A DNA stretch of 64,000 nucleotides, from NCBI GenBank assembly GCA_015680625.1, contig JAAAXW010000011.1:92084-156083 (forward strand), read 5' to 3'. The number at the start of each line of letters is the position of its first letter. Within the stretch, counting starts at the first letter, position 1. Made by a program: the position numbers and the translations under genes. The stretch comes from Mortierella hygrophila. Lineage: Eukaryota; Mortierellomycota; Mortierellomycetes; Mortierellales; Mortierellaceae. A model generated the notes under the pieces. That model was given only the letters and a program-made list of their open reading frames with translations, had not been told where the DNA came from and did no database searches. Shown in pieces: positions 11,570 through 23,452 of the stretch.

Positions 11570-14500
11570 ATGTCCCACTCCAGAGCTAACAACGATAGCG
11601 CCGATCTGGAGCACCTCGAGCTCACCGAAGACATCGTCGCCTCCTCCCCAGACGAATCCCGTCTCGACCCTCCACCTATCCACATCGACCCTCGACGAGT
11701 CTCGATCAACTCGGTCGATTCGGCCTCTTCCAACACAACCGTCAAATACCACCCTCACCCTTCCCAGGTCTCAGAGCCCTCGTCTTCGTCTTACGCCAGA
11801 CCGGCAGCCTCTCTTCGACTCTCCTCGAGCGGATCAATTGCTTCGGCTGCTAGACGACCAAAGTCGTCCCCTTCTTATAGACATTCCACAGCAGGACCGT
11901 CCACTTCGACCCAGACAAGTCGACGACGACGTTCGCACGCTGGGAGACCAGGATCAACTCGATCTTCTGTTCGTCATCGAAACCGTTCGTCGGATATTGA
12001 GGAAGAGACCTCAGAGAATGACTCGGATGACCGTGTTGAATCCAGATCCAGCTACAGCAACCTCCGCCGCGGTGACTCGAGACGATCCGTTCGCCTTCAC
12101 ACGGAGGACGAGGCGGATGGTCGTTCGTTTGATGAGCAAGGAAGATATTCTGCCGGCGGACACTCGGGGGATGACCATGACGATGACGACGATAGCGATA
12201 TCGAGCCCGTGACGCTGAAGGACCGCCAGGAGGTATGTCTGTCTATTATCCTTTGTTGCTACTATTGCTAGTGCGCATACATACATGAACATGCCCCTAC
12301 CTGTCCTCTGTTTCTCCACAGAAAATATGCATGTCGCGAGTCTGGTGGGCACATAACGCACAACAGGCCATGGGTGTGCCTGTCTCTGTCGCCCCTGAGA
12401 ATAAGACTCTCGTGACCTGTAGATCAGCCTCTCCCTCTCCTCTGTGCACCATTAGTTCCCTTTTGGATTAGCCACGGGGGAATAGGAGAGGGTCACACAT
12501 GTGCATACACATACATCATACCTCTTGCACTGCACACCCCTGTTTATTGTTCCTGCGTCCCCCTTTGCTTCGATCACACTGGCACTAACCACAGACACCC
12601 CCTTCTACTACTGCTACCTCAAGTGACGACAACCAACTGGGCTCTCACTACTTACTCTATCCTTTATTTGATATACTAAAACACTCTATGTTCTCTTCAT
12701 CATGCATCTGATATAGACCCTCAACCAGACCCATCCTTTCGGTCTACCCCTTTGGAAGCCTGCCCTGTACAAAAAGTCACGCTCTGTCACTCGCAAAGCT
12801 GACTCAGCCCTTCACTCCCAACCATCCTCGGATCTCTATCTATCTGTGGGCAACCTCCTCTGGACCTTGGTCTTTGGTTGGTGGCTCGCTTTGGTCTGTT
12901 TCTTAGTCGCCATCGTCCTCTTCTTCATACCCTTTGGCGGAAGCGACTATGGTCAGGTCGTCTTGGGTCTGAGTTACTACCTGCTGTGGCCCTTTGGACA
13001 ATACGTTGAACGTGAACTCAACCCTGGAGAGATGGGGACCAACGGCCTTCATGGAGCGAATGCATCGGGTGTCAGTGGGCATGCTTACAGAAGTCAATCC
13101 AACGGTCATGGACACGTCAACGACAGTACTAACGGGAACGGATATGGCGTTGGCAGCAGCAGCGGGAACGGACGACTCAGTTACATCTCACCCTCTGAAG
13201 AGTCTCGCCCATTACTACCCCGCAGCAGCTCTACATACGAAAGGGAGCGCGAGCGACAACGTGTCCCTCTCTCTACCACCATCAAGAACCTTCCCCGTAC
13301 TTTGCATCAACTAGGACTCGGTGGCATCGTCTACTATGGCTTTTACTTTACCATCATCGGTACGCATCTTTTGATCGTCAGCTCTATTTATGTAATACGA
13401 TTTGGGTGAATATCAACACTAACAGTCTTAACCTTCTTCTGACATTTCCTTAGGCCCACTGCATCTTTTTGTCTCGTGCATTTGCTGGTTCATGGTTGTG
13501 TCCATCCCCATGGGAAAGTTGACGTATGTCCTGGCAACCCACCTTCGCCAACATCCATTGCAACTTCACTTCAAGCGTGGAAGCTCCTTGGCTCTGTCAG
13601 CACAGCACTCGGAAATTCTCCTTTGTACATACGACGCCATCGGCTTCCAGTACTACAAGTACACCTATGATGGCACCAACATCATCTTCATCAACCTGAT
13701 GCCTGTCGTCTTCTTCACCATCTTTGACGAGTACGTGCTGACTCACGTTTTGGGTCACGACTCGAAACTCACCTCGCCTACTGTGATCTTTTCTTTGGGA
13801 TTGACATCTGTCATACCCCTCTCGTACTTTATTGGAATGGCCGTCTCGTCGATCTCTGCTCAGTCGTCTTTGGGCATGGGTGCCGTCATCAACGCAACTT
13901 TTGGCTCCATCATCGAAATCATCCTGTACTCTGTTGCTCTGACGCAAGGAAAGGGCTTGATCACAGAGGGGGCTTTGATTGGAAGTTTCTTGGCCGGTCT
14001 GCTGCTCATGCCTGGATTCAGTATGATGAGTGGAGCAATCAAGAAGAAGGAACAAAAGTTCAACGCCAAGAGCGCAGGCAAGTTTACCACACTGTCGACA
14101 TAGATGAAAGCTTTCTTGTATACGGGCAGAAGTATTAACACCCAAGTGCGCTTCCCTACAAATAGGTGTCACTGCCACGATGCTGATCATGTCGCTTATC
14201 GGAGTCCTGACACCTACTCTTTTCTATACAATCTACGGACGGGTAAGACGCCACGCTTGACTGTCATTCGTTACCAGACCATTGGTTACGCCTCCTCGCT
14301 TTGATCAGTGTTTAACGTATAAGTTGACCTTCCTGATTTTCCTATAGTTTGAGCTCCGCTGCACACCTTGCCCTGAATCCGTTATGGCCGCAGGCGAAAT
14401 CTCATGCCAGCGATGCTTCCATCACCAGCCCAACCCGACCAACGACGCTTTTTTCCAAAAGAACGTCAAGCCGCTCATGTACTTTTGCTGCATCATCCTC

Positions 14501-15593
14501 CCCTCTGCTTACCTCATCGGGATCTGGTTCTCCCTCCGCACCCACGTCAAGCAGATCTGGCATGAGCCCCAGCCCCGTTCAGTCCGCGACTCGTCAATTT
14601 ACAAGAAGTTGTTGCCTATCCATATTCTGCAGCAGTTGCTCCACTACGGAACTGGAAACAACATCCACGCTGCCGCCACAAACAACAGTAACAGACCCCT
14701 CTCGGGAGAGGAGGCTGCAGAGATGGGACGGTTCGCGCCTACTGATGCTGGATACTCGACCTCGAACTACCAGTCGACAGGAATCCATGGTGGGCTCAAC
14801 GAGAGACATCCTCAGACGGTACCTGATGCACATGGCGCTGGAGGTGCAATCCATCCAGCTGCACAGGGCTTGCTTAACTCTTTGAATGTCGCGCCTGACG
14901 CTCTCAAGAGCGACCACGGCGATGATGAGGAGGAAGACGATGAAGCGCACGGAGGCCACGACTCGCCTAATTGGTCCAAGGCCAAAAGTGCAACCGTTCT
15001 TCTGGGATGCACCGTTCTCTACTCAATCATTGCAGGTACAGCTTCATATATTTCTTCTGATATTTTCTGTTCTTAAAGTGGCAACCTGCTCCTTTTTTGT
15101 TCGAGTGACTAACCCAGCATCTTTCGTTTTCCCTCCTTGTACTATAGAAATCCTGGTTGACAGTGTGGACGCCGTGTCGTCCATCGATGAGAAACTTCTG
15201 GGTTTGACTCTCTTTGCACTGGTGCCCAACGTGACCGAGTTCATGAACGCCATCTCCTTCGCAATGTACGGTAACATTGCCCTCTCCATGGAAATCGGAT
15301 CTGCCTATGCGCTCCAAGTCTGTCTAATCCAGATCCCGGCCATGGTCGCCGTCTCTGTCTGGTTGAACCGTGGAGTCGCCACACAGCTCTGGAACCATAC
15401 CTTCAACCTGGTCTTCCCTCGCTGGGACGTCTTTTCGATGTTGTTCTCGGTCTTTTTGTTGACCTATACTTATATTGAAGGAAAGAGTAACTACTTCAAG
15501 GGAAGTATCTTAATCCTGAGTTATTTTGTCCTCATGGCTGGGTTCTATTACGCGCCTCTTACACCTGGCAGTGGTGATGTTGATTTCTTGTAG
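11570..15593 (+). CDS. VNX1: Vnx1-like vacuolar cation/H+ antiporter (CaCA superfamily)
   Basis: Multi-pass antiporter resembling yeast Vnx1 (YNL321w), a vacuolar Na+,K+/H+ exchanger in the Ca2+/cation antiporter superfamily. Exons: 11570-12232, 12717-13359, 13454-14077, 14166-14242, 14348-15035 and 15148-15593, giving 3,141 nt and 1,046 residues with every junction in frame. Residues 1-220 are Ser/Arg/Asp-rich and probably cytosolic. Hydrophobic segments follow from LLWTLVFGWWLALVCFLVAI. The first alpha-repeat is visible as GMGAVINATFGSIIEIILYS and the second as GLTLFALVPNVTEFMNAISF. A hydrophilic loop with a CxxC-type patch (FELRCTPCPE, ISCQRC) and an acidic DDEEEDDE run separates the halves. 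Intron 1 is long (484 nt) and intron 3 has a GC donor. Which cations it carries cannot be read from sequence; a Ca2+ role is possible. Confidence 0.85.
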
Positions 15594-15811
15594 AGGTACC
15601 TTTTTTTTTTTGTTTTTTTTTGTTTCTTGTTATATACTTTCTTTTTTACTTTTTTTTCGACTACCAAAAATTCAAATACAAATGCTGTTCTACCCTTCAA
15701 TGTCTCGCAAAAATGAACATAAGAAAAGATTGCTTTTTAATGGTCTACAAAGTTAAAGTGTACATGGAATATGTATGGGGAAAGATGGGAGTGTGGGGGG
15801 TGTTATCTAAT
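15594..15811. other. Convergent 3' gap between VNX1-like and chitinase genes
   Basis: 218 bp between two tail-to-tail stop codons. It starts with T-rich runs (15600-15660) that suit 3' UTR/poly(A) context for the plus gene. No canonical AATAAA is seen on either strand and no gene fits. Confidence 0.4.
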
Positions 15812-18056
15812 CTATTGGTAAAGACGGCGACGGAGAGTGGCCGAGCAGGCAGCACCCTTGACCCAGGCAGCAGCCGAGCCAGGGGTCTCGCCCTGAGTCC
15901 ACCACTGGGCGGTGTAGATAAAGCCGCCATAGGTGACCTTGGCTCCACCACTGTAGGCATCGGTGCTCGAGTAGGTGGCAACGCCAGAGCAGCTGCCAGG
16001 GGTAGTAGTAGCAGTAGGGGTAGGACCCGTGGTGCCGGTGCTGCAGACGCCGTTGTCGGACCAGGGGCTACCAGCGGTGGGGAGGTTGTTCTGGGACCAC
16101 CAGAGGGCGGTGTAGAGACGGCCGTTGTACGAGACCTGGGAGCCGCCGGCGTAGGGGGTCGCGGCGTTCCAGGCATCAGCAGAGCAGGAGGCGCCACCGG
16201 TAGTGGTGGTGACGGGGGCCGAGGAGGTGGAAGAGACGGTCGTGGTGACGGTGACGGTCGCGGTGGCGGTGGCGGTGACGGTCGAGGTGGGGACAACACC
16301 GCCGGGCTGGGGGATGACACCGGCGCAGCGAGGGGTCGAGGCTCCGAGGGCAGCCTTGCAGATCTGCTGGGCAGCCGAGGTGACGTCGACGTTGGCCGAG
16401 GTGCCGGCAGCCTTGTAGAGCTCCCAGAAGAAACCACCCTTGGCACCCTGGACGTTCAAGATGCTGGTGAGCTCAGACTGGGTCAGGGGCAGCTGGTGAG
16501 TGGGGTCGTGGTCCGAGGCGGGGTAGGCGGGGATACCGATCTCGTAACCGACCTGGGCGAGCATGTTGTTGTCGGCATAGGACTTCATGTAGTAGTTGAC
16601 CTGCTGGCTGAGGGAGCAAGTGCTTGCGTCGGGGCACTCGTGGAACTCCTGGTTGTTGGAGAGATCGTAGGTCATGACGTTGATTCCTCCGGTGTTGGCG
16701 ATGAAGGCGTAGAGGTCGGGGTACCACTTGTTGACAAAGTACCAGATGTTCTTGAGGTTTCCGCCCCACCAGGGGGTCGAGAGACCACCAGCAGCCGAGG
16801 CTGCGGTCGCGAGCATCAAGCTGGGCTGGATGGCCTGGATGTTCAGGCGAACATCCTGCATGATGGCAGCGTACTTGTATGTCGTCTGCTCGTTGGTCCA
16901 TGGTCTAGATGATTTGTTTTCATTGAAGGGAGAACGAAAGAGTGAGTAAAAGAAACGCGCGGTGTCATTTTTTTTGATTCGCGAGACCATCAAGTGCTTA
17001 CCCTGTGGTGGGACCGGCGCGCAGATAGTCGGCGTGCCACATCTCCTCGTAGTCGATATCGACACCGGTAAGGCCGAGATCCTTGGCCAAGTAAACAAGA
17101 TCCTGGTAAGGGTCGCGGTTCTGCTTGACAAAGGCGTCGCTTCCGGGGACGAGGACAGTCTGCTTGGTGACAGGGTCAGTCCAGCTGCGACCTATTGTTG
17201 ATTTACGCGTGTTAGCAGCAGCAGTCACGAGAACACAAGAATTATTATTACGATGCAACCACAGAGGAATGTAGCCAGTACATATTAGAAGAGAAATGTA
17301 CCTGGGACGATCTCGGGGTGGAAGACAGGGGCAGCAGCTCCGGCCGTGGAGATAACGTAGCTCTGAGCGCTCTTCCAGGTGGTCGAGTTGGTGGGCTCGG
17401 GGAAGATGTCAAAGTCGGCAAGAACAGTGTTCTCGCTCTTGGGCTCGCAGGTGTAGCACCACATGTTGGCCTCAGTGCATCCAGCAAGGGTGCCGCCGTT
17501 GTCCTGGATCTTGTAGTAGTTGGGAGTAGAAGTTCCGTAACCTCCGACCGAGTAGTAGGTGTAGAGGAACTATATAGTTATTTCATAAACATCAGTATTT
17601 GTTGGTTTAGTAGATGATCCTTGAGAGCTCCGTTTAAATGTTTGCGACCATATTATTATATCTTGGATCGCATCAAAAAAAACTTACAGGGAAGCATCCA
17701 TAGTTCCAGCCTCCAACTGACAGGAAGACCTCAACACCGCCAGCGGTCAATTGAGCAACACGGGTCTTGAGGTCAGCGAAACCATAATCGCCCGAAGTAC
17801 CATAGGCAAGACCGACGTCGGCAAGAGTCTTGGAGCCAGGGACGTAGACCATACCGGGGCGGGCAAAGGAGAGGAAGATACGGTTGATGGGGATGTTGGC
17901 GGCGTTGTCGGCGAGGGCCTTGAGCTTGGCAGGACCGTTCTGGGGGTTGAGGAGAAGGTAACCAGCAACAACAGGGGTTGCAGCCTCGACCTGCGAGGTG
18001 GAGCAAGTCAGGGCGATAGCCGAGGCAATGGTGACCAAAGCGGTGGTAAGACGCAT
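15812..18056 (-). CDS. Secreted GH18 chitinase with two C-terminal chitin-binding (CBM5/12) modules
   Basis: Predicted extracellular endochitinase acting on beta-1,4-GlcNAc polymer in cell-wall remodelling or nutrition. Exons 18056-17688, 17569-17302, 17191-17002 and 16904-15812 sum to 1,920 nt, 639 residues. Residues 1-25 form a signal peptide (MRLTTALVTIASAIALTCS, probable cleavage after QVEA). GH18 marks are the FLSVGGWNYG block near residue 120 and the catalytic strand LTGVDIDYEEMW at about 252-263: Asp256, Asp258 and the acid Glu260 are present, but the first Asp of the usual DxxDxDxE is a Thr. A Thr/Val-rich linker follows. Two similar modules of about 45 residues come next (about 515-563 and 581-629), each with an aromatic YTALWWSQ / YTAQWWTQ motif and a terminal Cys, typical of CBM5/12. 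Chitinase activity is the likely function, not shown. Confidence 0.92.
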
Positions 18057-21000
18057 TTTTGTAAAGAGAAGGGAGGAAAGGAAGAAGAGGGAAGAAGAAG
18101 GGACGTAAAAGAAGATTTTTTGCGGTGGGAAGGATTGGTTGATGTAGAGGAGAATGAAGCTCGTGAAGAAGAGGATGAGGATCGAAAAAAAAGGTGGAGA
18201 GTGACCAAGGTATTTATACCAAAACACTCGAGTCTGAACGTTATGTTTTCTCACACTCTCAGCATTTCGTTCCTGGATGAAGTAGGGTTAGGTTCATCAA
18301 CGGGATCAAGAGAGGACAGTTGTTCGATTGAATTAGAGATCATGCATGGGTCAGTTATTACTTCTTACTCAATAGCATACATCAGCGCGAGAAATTGTAT
18401 TCAATAACATAACGCGTCCATGAGGGTAAAACAATATTAAAAAAAAGGATGGCGTATTGGCTGGCGGACAGCCAAGGGTCCAGTTGGTAACAAAACAGTT
18501 ATTGCCCACGGGTGGGATGACTAAGTGGAGAATAAGGGACCATCATGAGAGCCATCGCATTTTGCCCTTGTCTTTGACGGGGAGGGAAGGCAAATCTTTG
18601 TATGATCCCCATACGAATGTGAGCAGAGGATTCAGTCAAATGTGATTGTTGTGGTCGCGATTAAAGATATCTTTTTGAGGGGAGTGTTGTTGACTCCATG
18701 GACCTGCAATAACAAAACAAAAACAACAAAAAAGGCATTCATTCACCTCATTTAGAGACCATTGCGTCTACGGTTGAATACAATCGACTATGCCCCACTG
18801 TAAACGGACATTCATAAAGTGGACATTGTTTACTCTGACGTTCACTCCTTCCCCTCGCCTTATGATTTTTTTTATCGCGTCTCTCCTTTGTCTAATCTTT
18901 TGCAGTCTAAGCTTCAACTTTTTTCGACCGTTCGTCCGTCCTATCTCTCCAAACAAGGAACACTTGAATGACAAACAGTCAGATAATAAGAAGGCGATTG
19001 TGATTATTGTCTTTTTTTTCATTTGTTTTCGCTTCTTTGTTTTGTGATAATGGACTATCAAGGCAACAGATAATGCAAGATAGACTGATTGCGCGAGAAC
19101 GGACAACAGAGAACATGCCCGAAAGTGTTACAAGCCTGGACTCGGAATGTTTTTTTTTCAGTGTTTTGTTCTTCAAAGTGTTGTTGTTTACTGCAGGCCG
19201 TGTGTTGTTAAGAAAAAACAAAAAAAAGAAGCAACGAGGGAAGCGAGAAGAAAACCATTTGTAGAAACCATTAGTGATATTCGTTCCTTCACTCCAAAAA
19301 TGAAGAGCGACATTTTCAATCCTCTCATCGGATTTGCTCTGTATTGTGTCCATGGTATGGTAATATGATGTCAATCTCACTGGACGCATCAAAGAGAAAG
19401 AGGTACATTCGAGCAAGTACATTCTATCCGATTGTCCGTCTTTCCGCCTTTTGCTAGCATCCACTCCATTTACAGTACGATCGTATTCTCCCGACTGGGC
19501 GGCTTGAGGGTTTTAATCACACGCGCAGGTGTAACGCGAAGAAGGTTTTCTTTTTATCATCTCATCCTGTCCAATCAGCGACACGCGATGTGGAGATACC
19601 GTGGACACTTAGTGCGCTTAATTTGCTTTTCACGGACTTTAGGGGGGTTCAGAATGGATGGGGGGAGAGGTCAGGGGGGAAGAGTGTCCACTTTCTTAGA
19701 CTTCTATTGCAAATATGGAAACGTCAGCCTCGCAAAAACAATGCCGACCCTGCTTTATCAACAGAAACAATCGCAATTAGTGTCTGCTCAAGGAAATAAA
19801 TGGGGCCAGCAAAGGGGCGAATAGAGAAGGATGAAGGCAAGAATGGGGAAGGTGCATGACAGCCGACAGTTCACTATGTGTCCCCTTGGACACCATCCAT
19901 TGACTTGAAAATACATTACCGGAATCCGATGCGACCAGAGAGGCTAGGTTGTTCATCTCAGATATGATGATGTCCATTGTTTCTCTTCATCCGTACATAT
20001 CCATTGGTTGTCCACATCGGTATATGAGAACCATGTGTATGAATGTTTTCTCGGATGTGGGTTCCTTCCGTTCATCATCGTCACCATCGCCATTCATTCT
20101 CGGTTGATTGCATTTGAGGGCACTTTTTTCATTGCTGTTGTCATTGGAATTGATCGAGAACCCATTATTATTATTACTATAATAACTGCAGTCGGATTAG
20201 ATTATGCGCTTCATCGTTGCCTGTCGAGTTTACATTCTAGTTGTTGTTGTTTTTTTTCCACCCCACATGAATGAATGTACCCGGTCTTGGTAAAGAGGAA
20301 GAAAAACAAAAAACAAACAAACGAGGGATCATTCAATCAACGAGAGGGCATGGAAAAGAGAAAAGTCGACCCACTCGTCCTCCTCACGCCGCGTTTTTTG
20401 GGCATTCACCTGCAAATGCTACCCTCGCCCTTCGATGAAGTATGAAGAAAAAAATGCAATCGGTTGTTGTTGTTGGGTCCTTTTGTACAAGGCGAGTTAT
20501 TCTCTAGTCGAAGGTTTTTCTGTTGCTCTGCATTGGGCCCGGCCAACAACTTTCCACCCCCTCCCCATGGCTTCAATGGAGGCTCTCATCTGCTTTAAAA
20601 TAATCTAATAGTTTATGCTTCCGTGGGACTAGAACCTTCAACAAACACTGGCAGGGTCTGGTATCTGTTCACACCCTGAAGGAGCAGAGACAGTATTGAG
20701 CAGGGGCAAGGGCAGGGAGGTCAGTAGAGATGAGGATGGATGATGCCAGATCACCTTCTTCTGTCTCGCTCATTGAATTCACAAGACAAGTAGCCAAAAG
20801 GAACCTTACCATGCAAGGGACATAAAAATCCAAGATGCCAAAGGGACTCAAACCTTGATAACAAGTACAGACAATCAACTGGGCGTTTCCCCTTTCCCAA
20901 ACATATACAAACAAAACAAGCCAGAGAGGATGGACGAGAAAGAAAAGAAGAGCTAGCTGAGTACGGCTCAGAAGAGAAGGGCAGGAGGACAACGATGAAA

Positions 21001-21147
21001 AGGAAGGCGACTGAATTGGGAACCAGTTCCTTCCCAATGTGGGCGCAAAAATGCGTGAATTTGTGCATATATGACCGAAGTGGAACTTATTAGGTGTTTT
21101 ATTATGGATGGTGGATGTTCAGATATCGGGGAAATTAGATAGCAGGT
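18057..21147. other. 3.1 kb region without a recognisable gene
   Basis: It begins with the chitinase promoter and ends with the 3' flank of the glycosyltransferase gene. Only short frames occur, such as an 85-codon hydrophobic one at 18790-19047 and 130 codons at 19432-19824. They have no family signature, no splice continuation and reflect T- or A-rich composition. No tRNA B box (GGTTCGANNCC) or long repeat was seen. It is by far the longest gap in the window, so an unrecognised non-coding RNA or a decayed gene cannot be excluded. Confidence 0.5.
18211..18218 (-). promoter_or_regulatory. TATA box of the chitinase gene
   Basis: TATAAATA read on the minus strand, about 155 bp upstream of ATG 18056, inside the short palindrome GGTATTTATACC. 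Its distance leaves room for a leader of roughly 120 nt. No other core element was recognised. Confidence 0.6.
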
Positions 21148-23452
21148 TTAGATGACTTTCCATCCAAGGTCATAAACAACAAACGGGTACGCCTCATCCT
21201 GTCCACTGACAAGGCGCATGAACCTAAACTTGGACGCCTCATGGACTACAAACTTGCACTGTGTCCTCCATCCATAGTCTTCATAGTACGACAGTTCGGG
21301 TATCTTTTTGGGTGATTGTTGTCCGTTCTGGTCCTGGTTCAGGTTTTGCTCCTCGCCTTCGTCGTCGTCGTCGTCGCCGTCCTTGTCAACATCGAGATCG
21401 TACTCGAGTTTGTCCACTTCCTTCTTGTCAAAAACTAGGTTGTCCCGGGCGCGGTTCAGGAATGCATGCTCGTTGTTGAGGGTGATCTTGCCGTTGTAGT
21501 CCATGTTCCGGATGTCTTTGCAAGTGTACTGAAGTGAGATAGGTCGCTATTGAAAATGAACAGGAGGAGTGAAAGATGGTCGACACATGTGTGCGTCAAA
21601 TATGAGGGTGAGTTTGAAAGAAAGGGAGTGCAATGGTATCCATATCGTATCCAATATTCATAGTCTCCCTCTTTCTCTCTTCATCTCATGTCCAAAATAA
21701 AAACTTACATAGACGGCATCGCTACCCGCAACCTCTAGTTTAGCATTCTTGATCCACTGGTCGCCCATTTGATAGAGAAGCCTGTACTCGATTTTACGAT
21801 CTATCTCGAGCAACATGTCCAGTCCAATATAGTCGCCCTGCGCAATCGGTTGCGTACTTTTGTAGGCAGTGTTTTCCATCCCATCGACGGCTTTGCTGAA
21901 CGGGTAGCGGATATAGATAGAGGGATCCTCATATAAGGTGTGGATCTTTTCCATCTCTTCGATGTCGATGTACGGGCGGTACTTGAACATCCGGACATCG
22001 GGAAACGGGTGCTTGTTGGAAATCATGAGACATCGGTCGTCGGCACAGGGGGATCGAACGTCGCGTTGCAGATACGTCGGGTGCAGTTCCTCCTGTTCAA
22101 ATTCTGGGTCCTTTCTCTTCAGTGCATCCCACGCCTTTTGAGCTGCCTTGTGCTAATATGAGGTAGGAGTAGCAATTGAAATGAGGGGGTGGTGTTAGAA
22201 TACGTTGTCATCAAAGACGGGAGGATGTTTTTGGGTTCTGTTGACACTTCTCTAATTACCATGTATTGCTTGTTCCTAGACTTTCCAGAAGACCCTTTAC
22301 TAAAGGCAGCCTCATCCTTGGTAGGGTCAACAAGTTCCTCCAGATAGTTCTCGAGCTGGTAAGGGACCTGGTTCAGAAATGTCGAAAAGTACATGTCGCC
22401 ATAGGCGAATTCCAAGGGGTCCATGTCTGTCACCGAAGCCTGTTTCAGGAACTTGACTACGCTGTCCCTAGTTGCCAGAGATCCTGTTCCAAGCCATGAG
22501 AAGCAGGAGTGCATGTTCACCTCTATTCTCAGAGAGATAAAAAAAAAAGTCAGGGTGGAGTTAGGGGCACATACACACACATCACTCACATCGCCTACGC
22601 GCTAAAAAGGGATCCTCAAGTAAATGCTCCTGAGGACGTCTCTTACCATCTTCAAAGAAGCACCAGCGCCAGTTGGTGAGTGCCCAGACATCGGAGTTGG
22701 TGTCGGTATGGAGGAACTGGGGGTGCCGCAAAAAGTTGGCATACATGGATCGGAGGTAGTGGATCTTCCAGTCGTCGTCTTGGAAATAGCAGTAAGGCGA
22801 CGAGGCCATCGCACAGGCCATGTAGCGAGCAACAAAGAACATGTTGTTGGGCGAATTGAACACCCTCACTTTTGGGCAATTGAACATCTATAGACGTCGA
22901 ACAATAGAGCACCATAGGTATTAGTTTTCAGTCATCTTGTCATTAGAACGAAACAATGGGAAATGAACCGTCATTTTGTTGGGTTACCTTTTCTTCAAGA
23001 TGGATATCAACCTTATTGTTCCAGATCATGATTTCCTTGAACATAACATGCGGACACAAGTGGACAACAATCTCCTTCAACGAATCCATTCTCTCCCAAC
23101 TAAGCAAGATCGCCGTCGTCATATTGGTTCCCTCCACGGGCCGCATCTCCATCTCTGATATATCGCCACGATCAAGCCACGTCGGAGGCTTCACAGGTCC
23201 ATGTCCTGAGGGTCGTCTGTCAATATTGCTGCTGTTCCTGCTTGGTCCAAAGAAGAGTCCGAAGAGAAGAGAGTTGATGAGGTAGAGGGAGAGACATATT
23301 GCGGGGAGGACGATGCCGAATCGCACTCGCCGAGGCTTTCCTGTAGAGTTGCGGAATAGTGTGATTGGGCTGGAGATGTTGCTAAAAAACCGCCGTGTCC
23401 GGGTTGAGAAGGTCCGTGAGACCTGCTCGAATTGGTGGCTGTGGTCGTACAT
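21148..23452 (-). CDS. Type II membrane glycosyltransferase-like protein (GT-A type, possibly GT64-like)
   Basis: Five exons (23452-22988, 22887-22647, 22522-22260, 22152-21709, 21546-21148) join in frame to 1,812 nt, 603 residues. After about 45 basic cytosolic residues comes one hydrophobic anchor (IVLPAICLSLYLINSLLFGLF), giving a Golgi-type N-in/C-out topology. The lumenal part starts with TTAILLSWERMDSLKEIV and IMIWNN. It continues with VRVFNSPNNMFFVARY and YCYFQDDDWK. The WNN, NN-F-RY and DDD order parallels exostosin-like GT64 domains, where the acidic triplet binds the sugar-nucleotide metal ion. That is a remembered pattern, so only a nucleotide-sugar transferase role is proposed. Later exons carry an HSCFSWLGTGS block and an acidic DKDGDDDDDEGEE insert. 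Donor, acceptor and exact family are unknown. Confidence 0.6.

Noticed and set aside
15620..16912. 430-codon plus-strand frame over the chitinase gene
   Set aside because: Gly/Arg/Val-rich antisense of GC-biased chitinase codons; the minus strand has signal peptide, catalytic and chitin-binding motifs with consistent splicing.
19432..19824. 130-codon frame in the gene-poor region
   Set aside because: No motif, atypical composition, no splice continuation.
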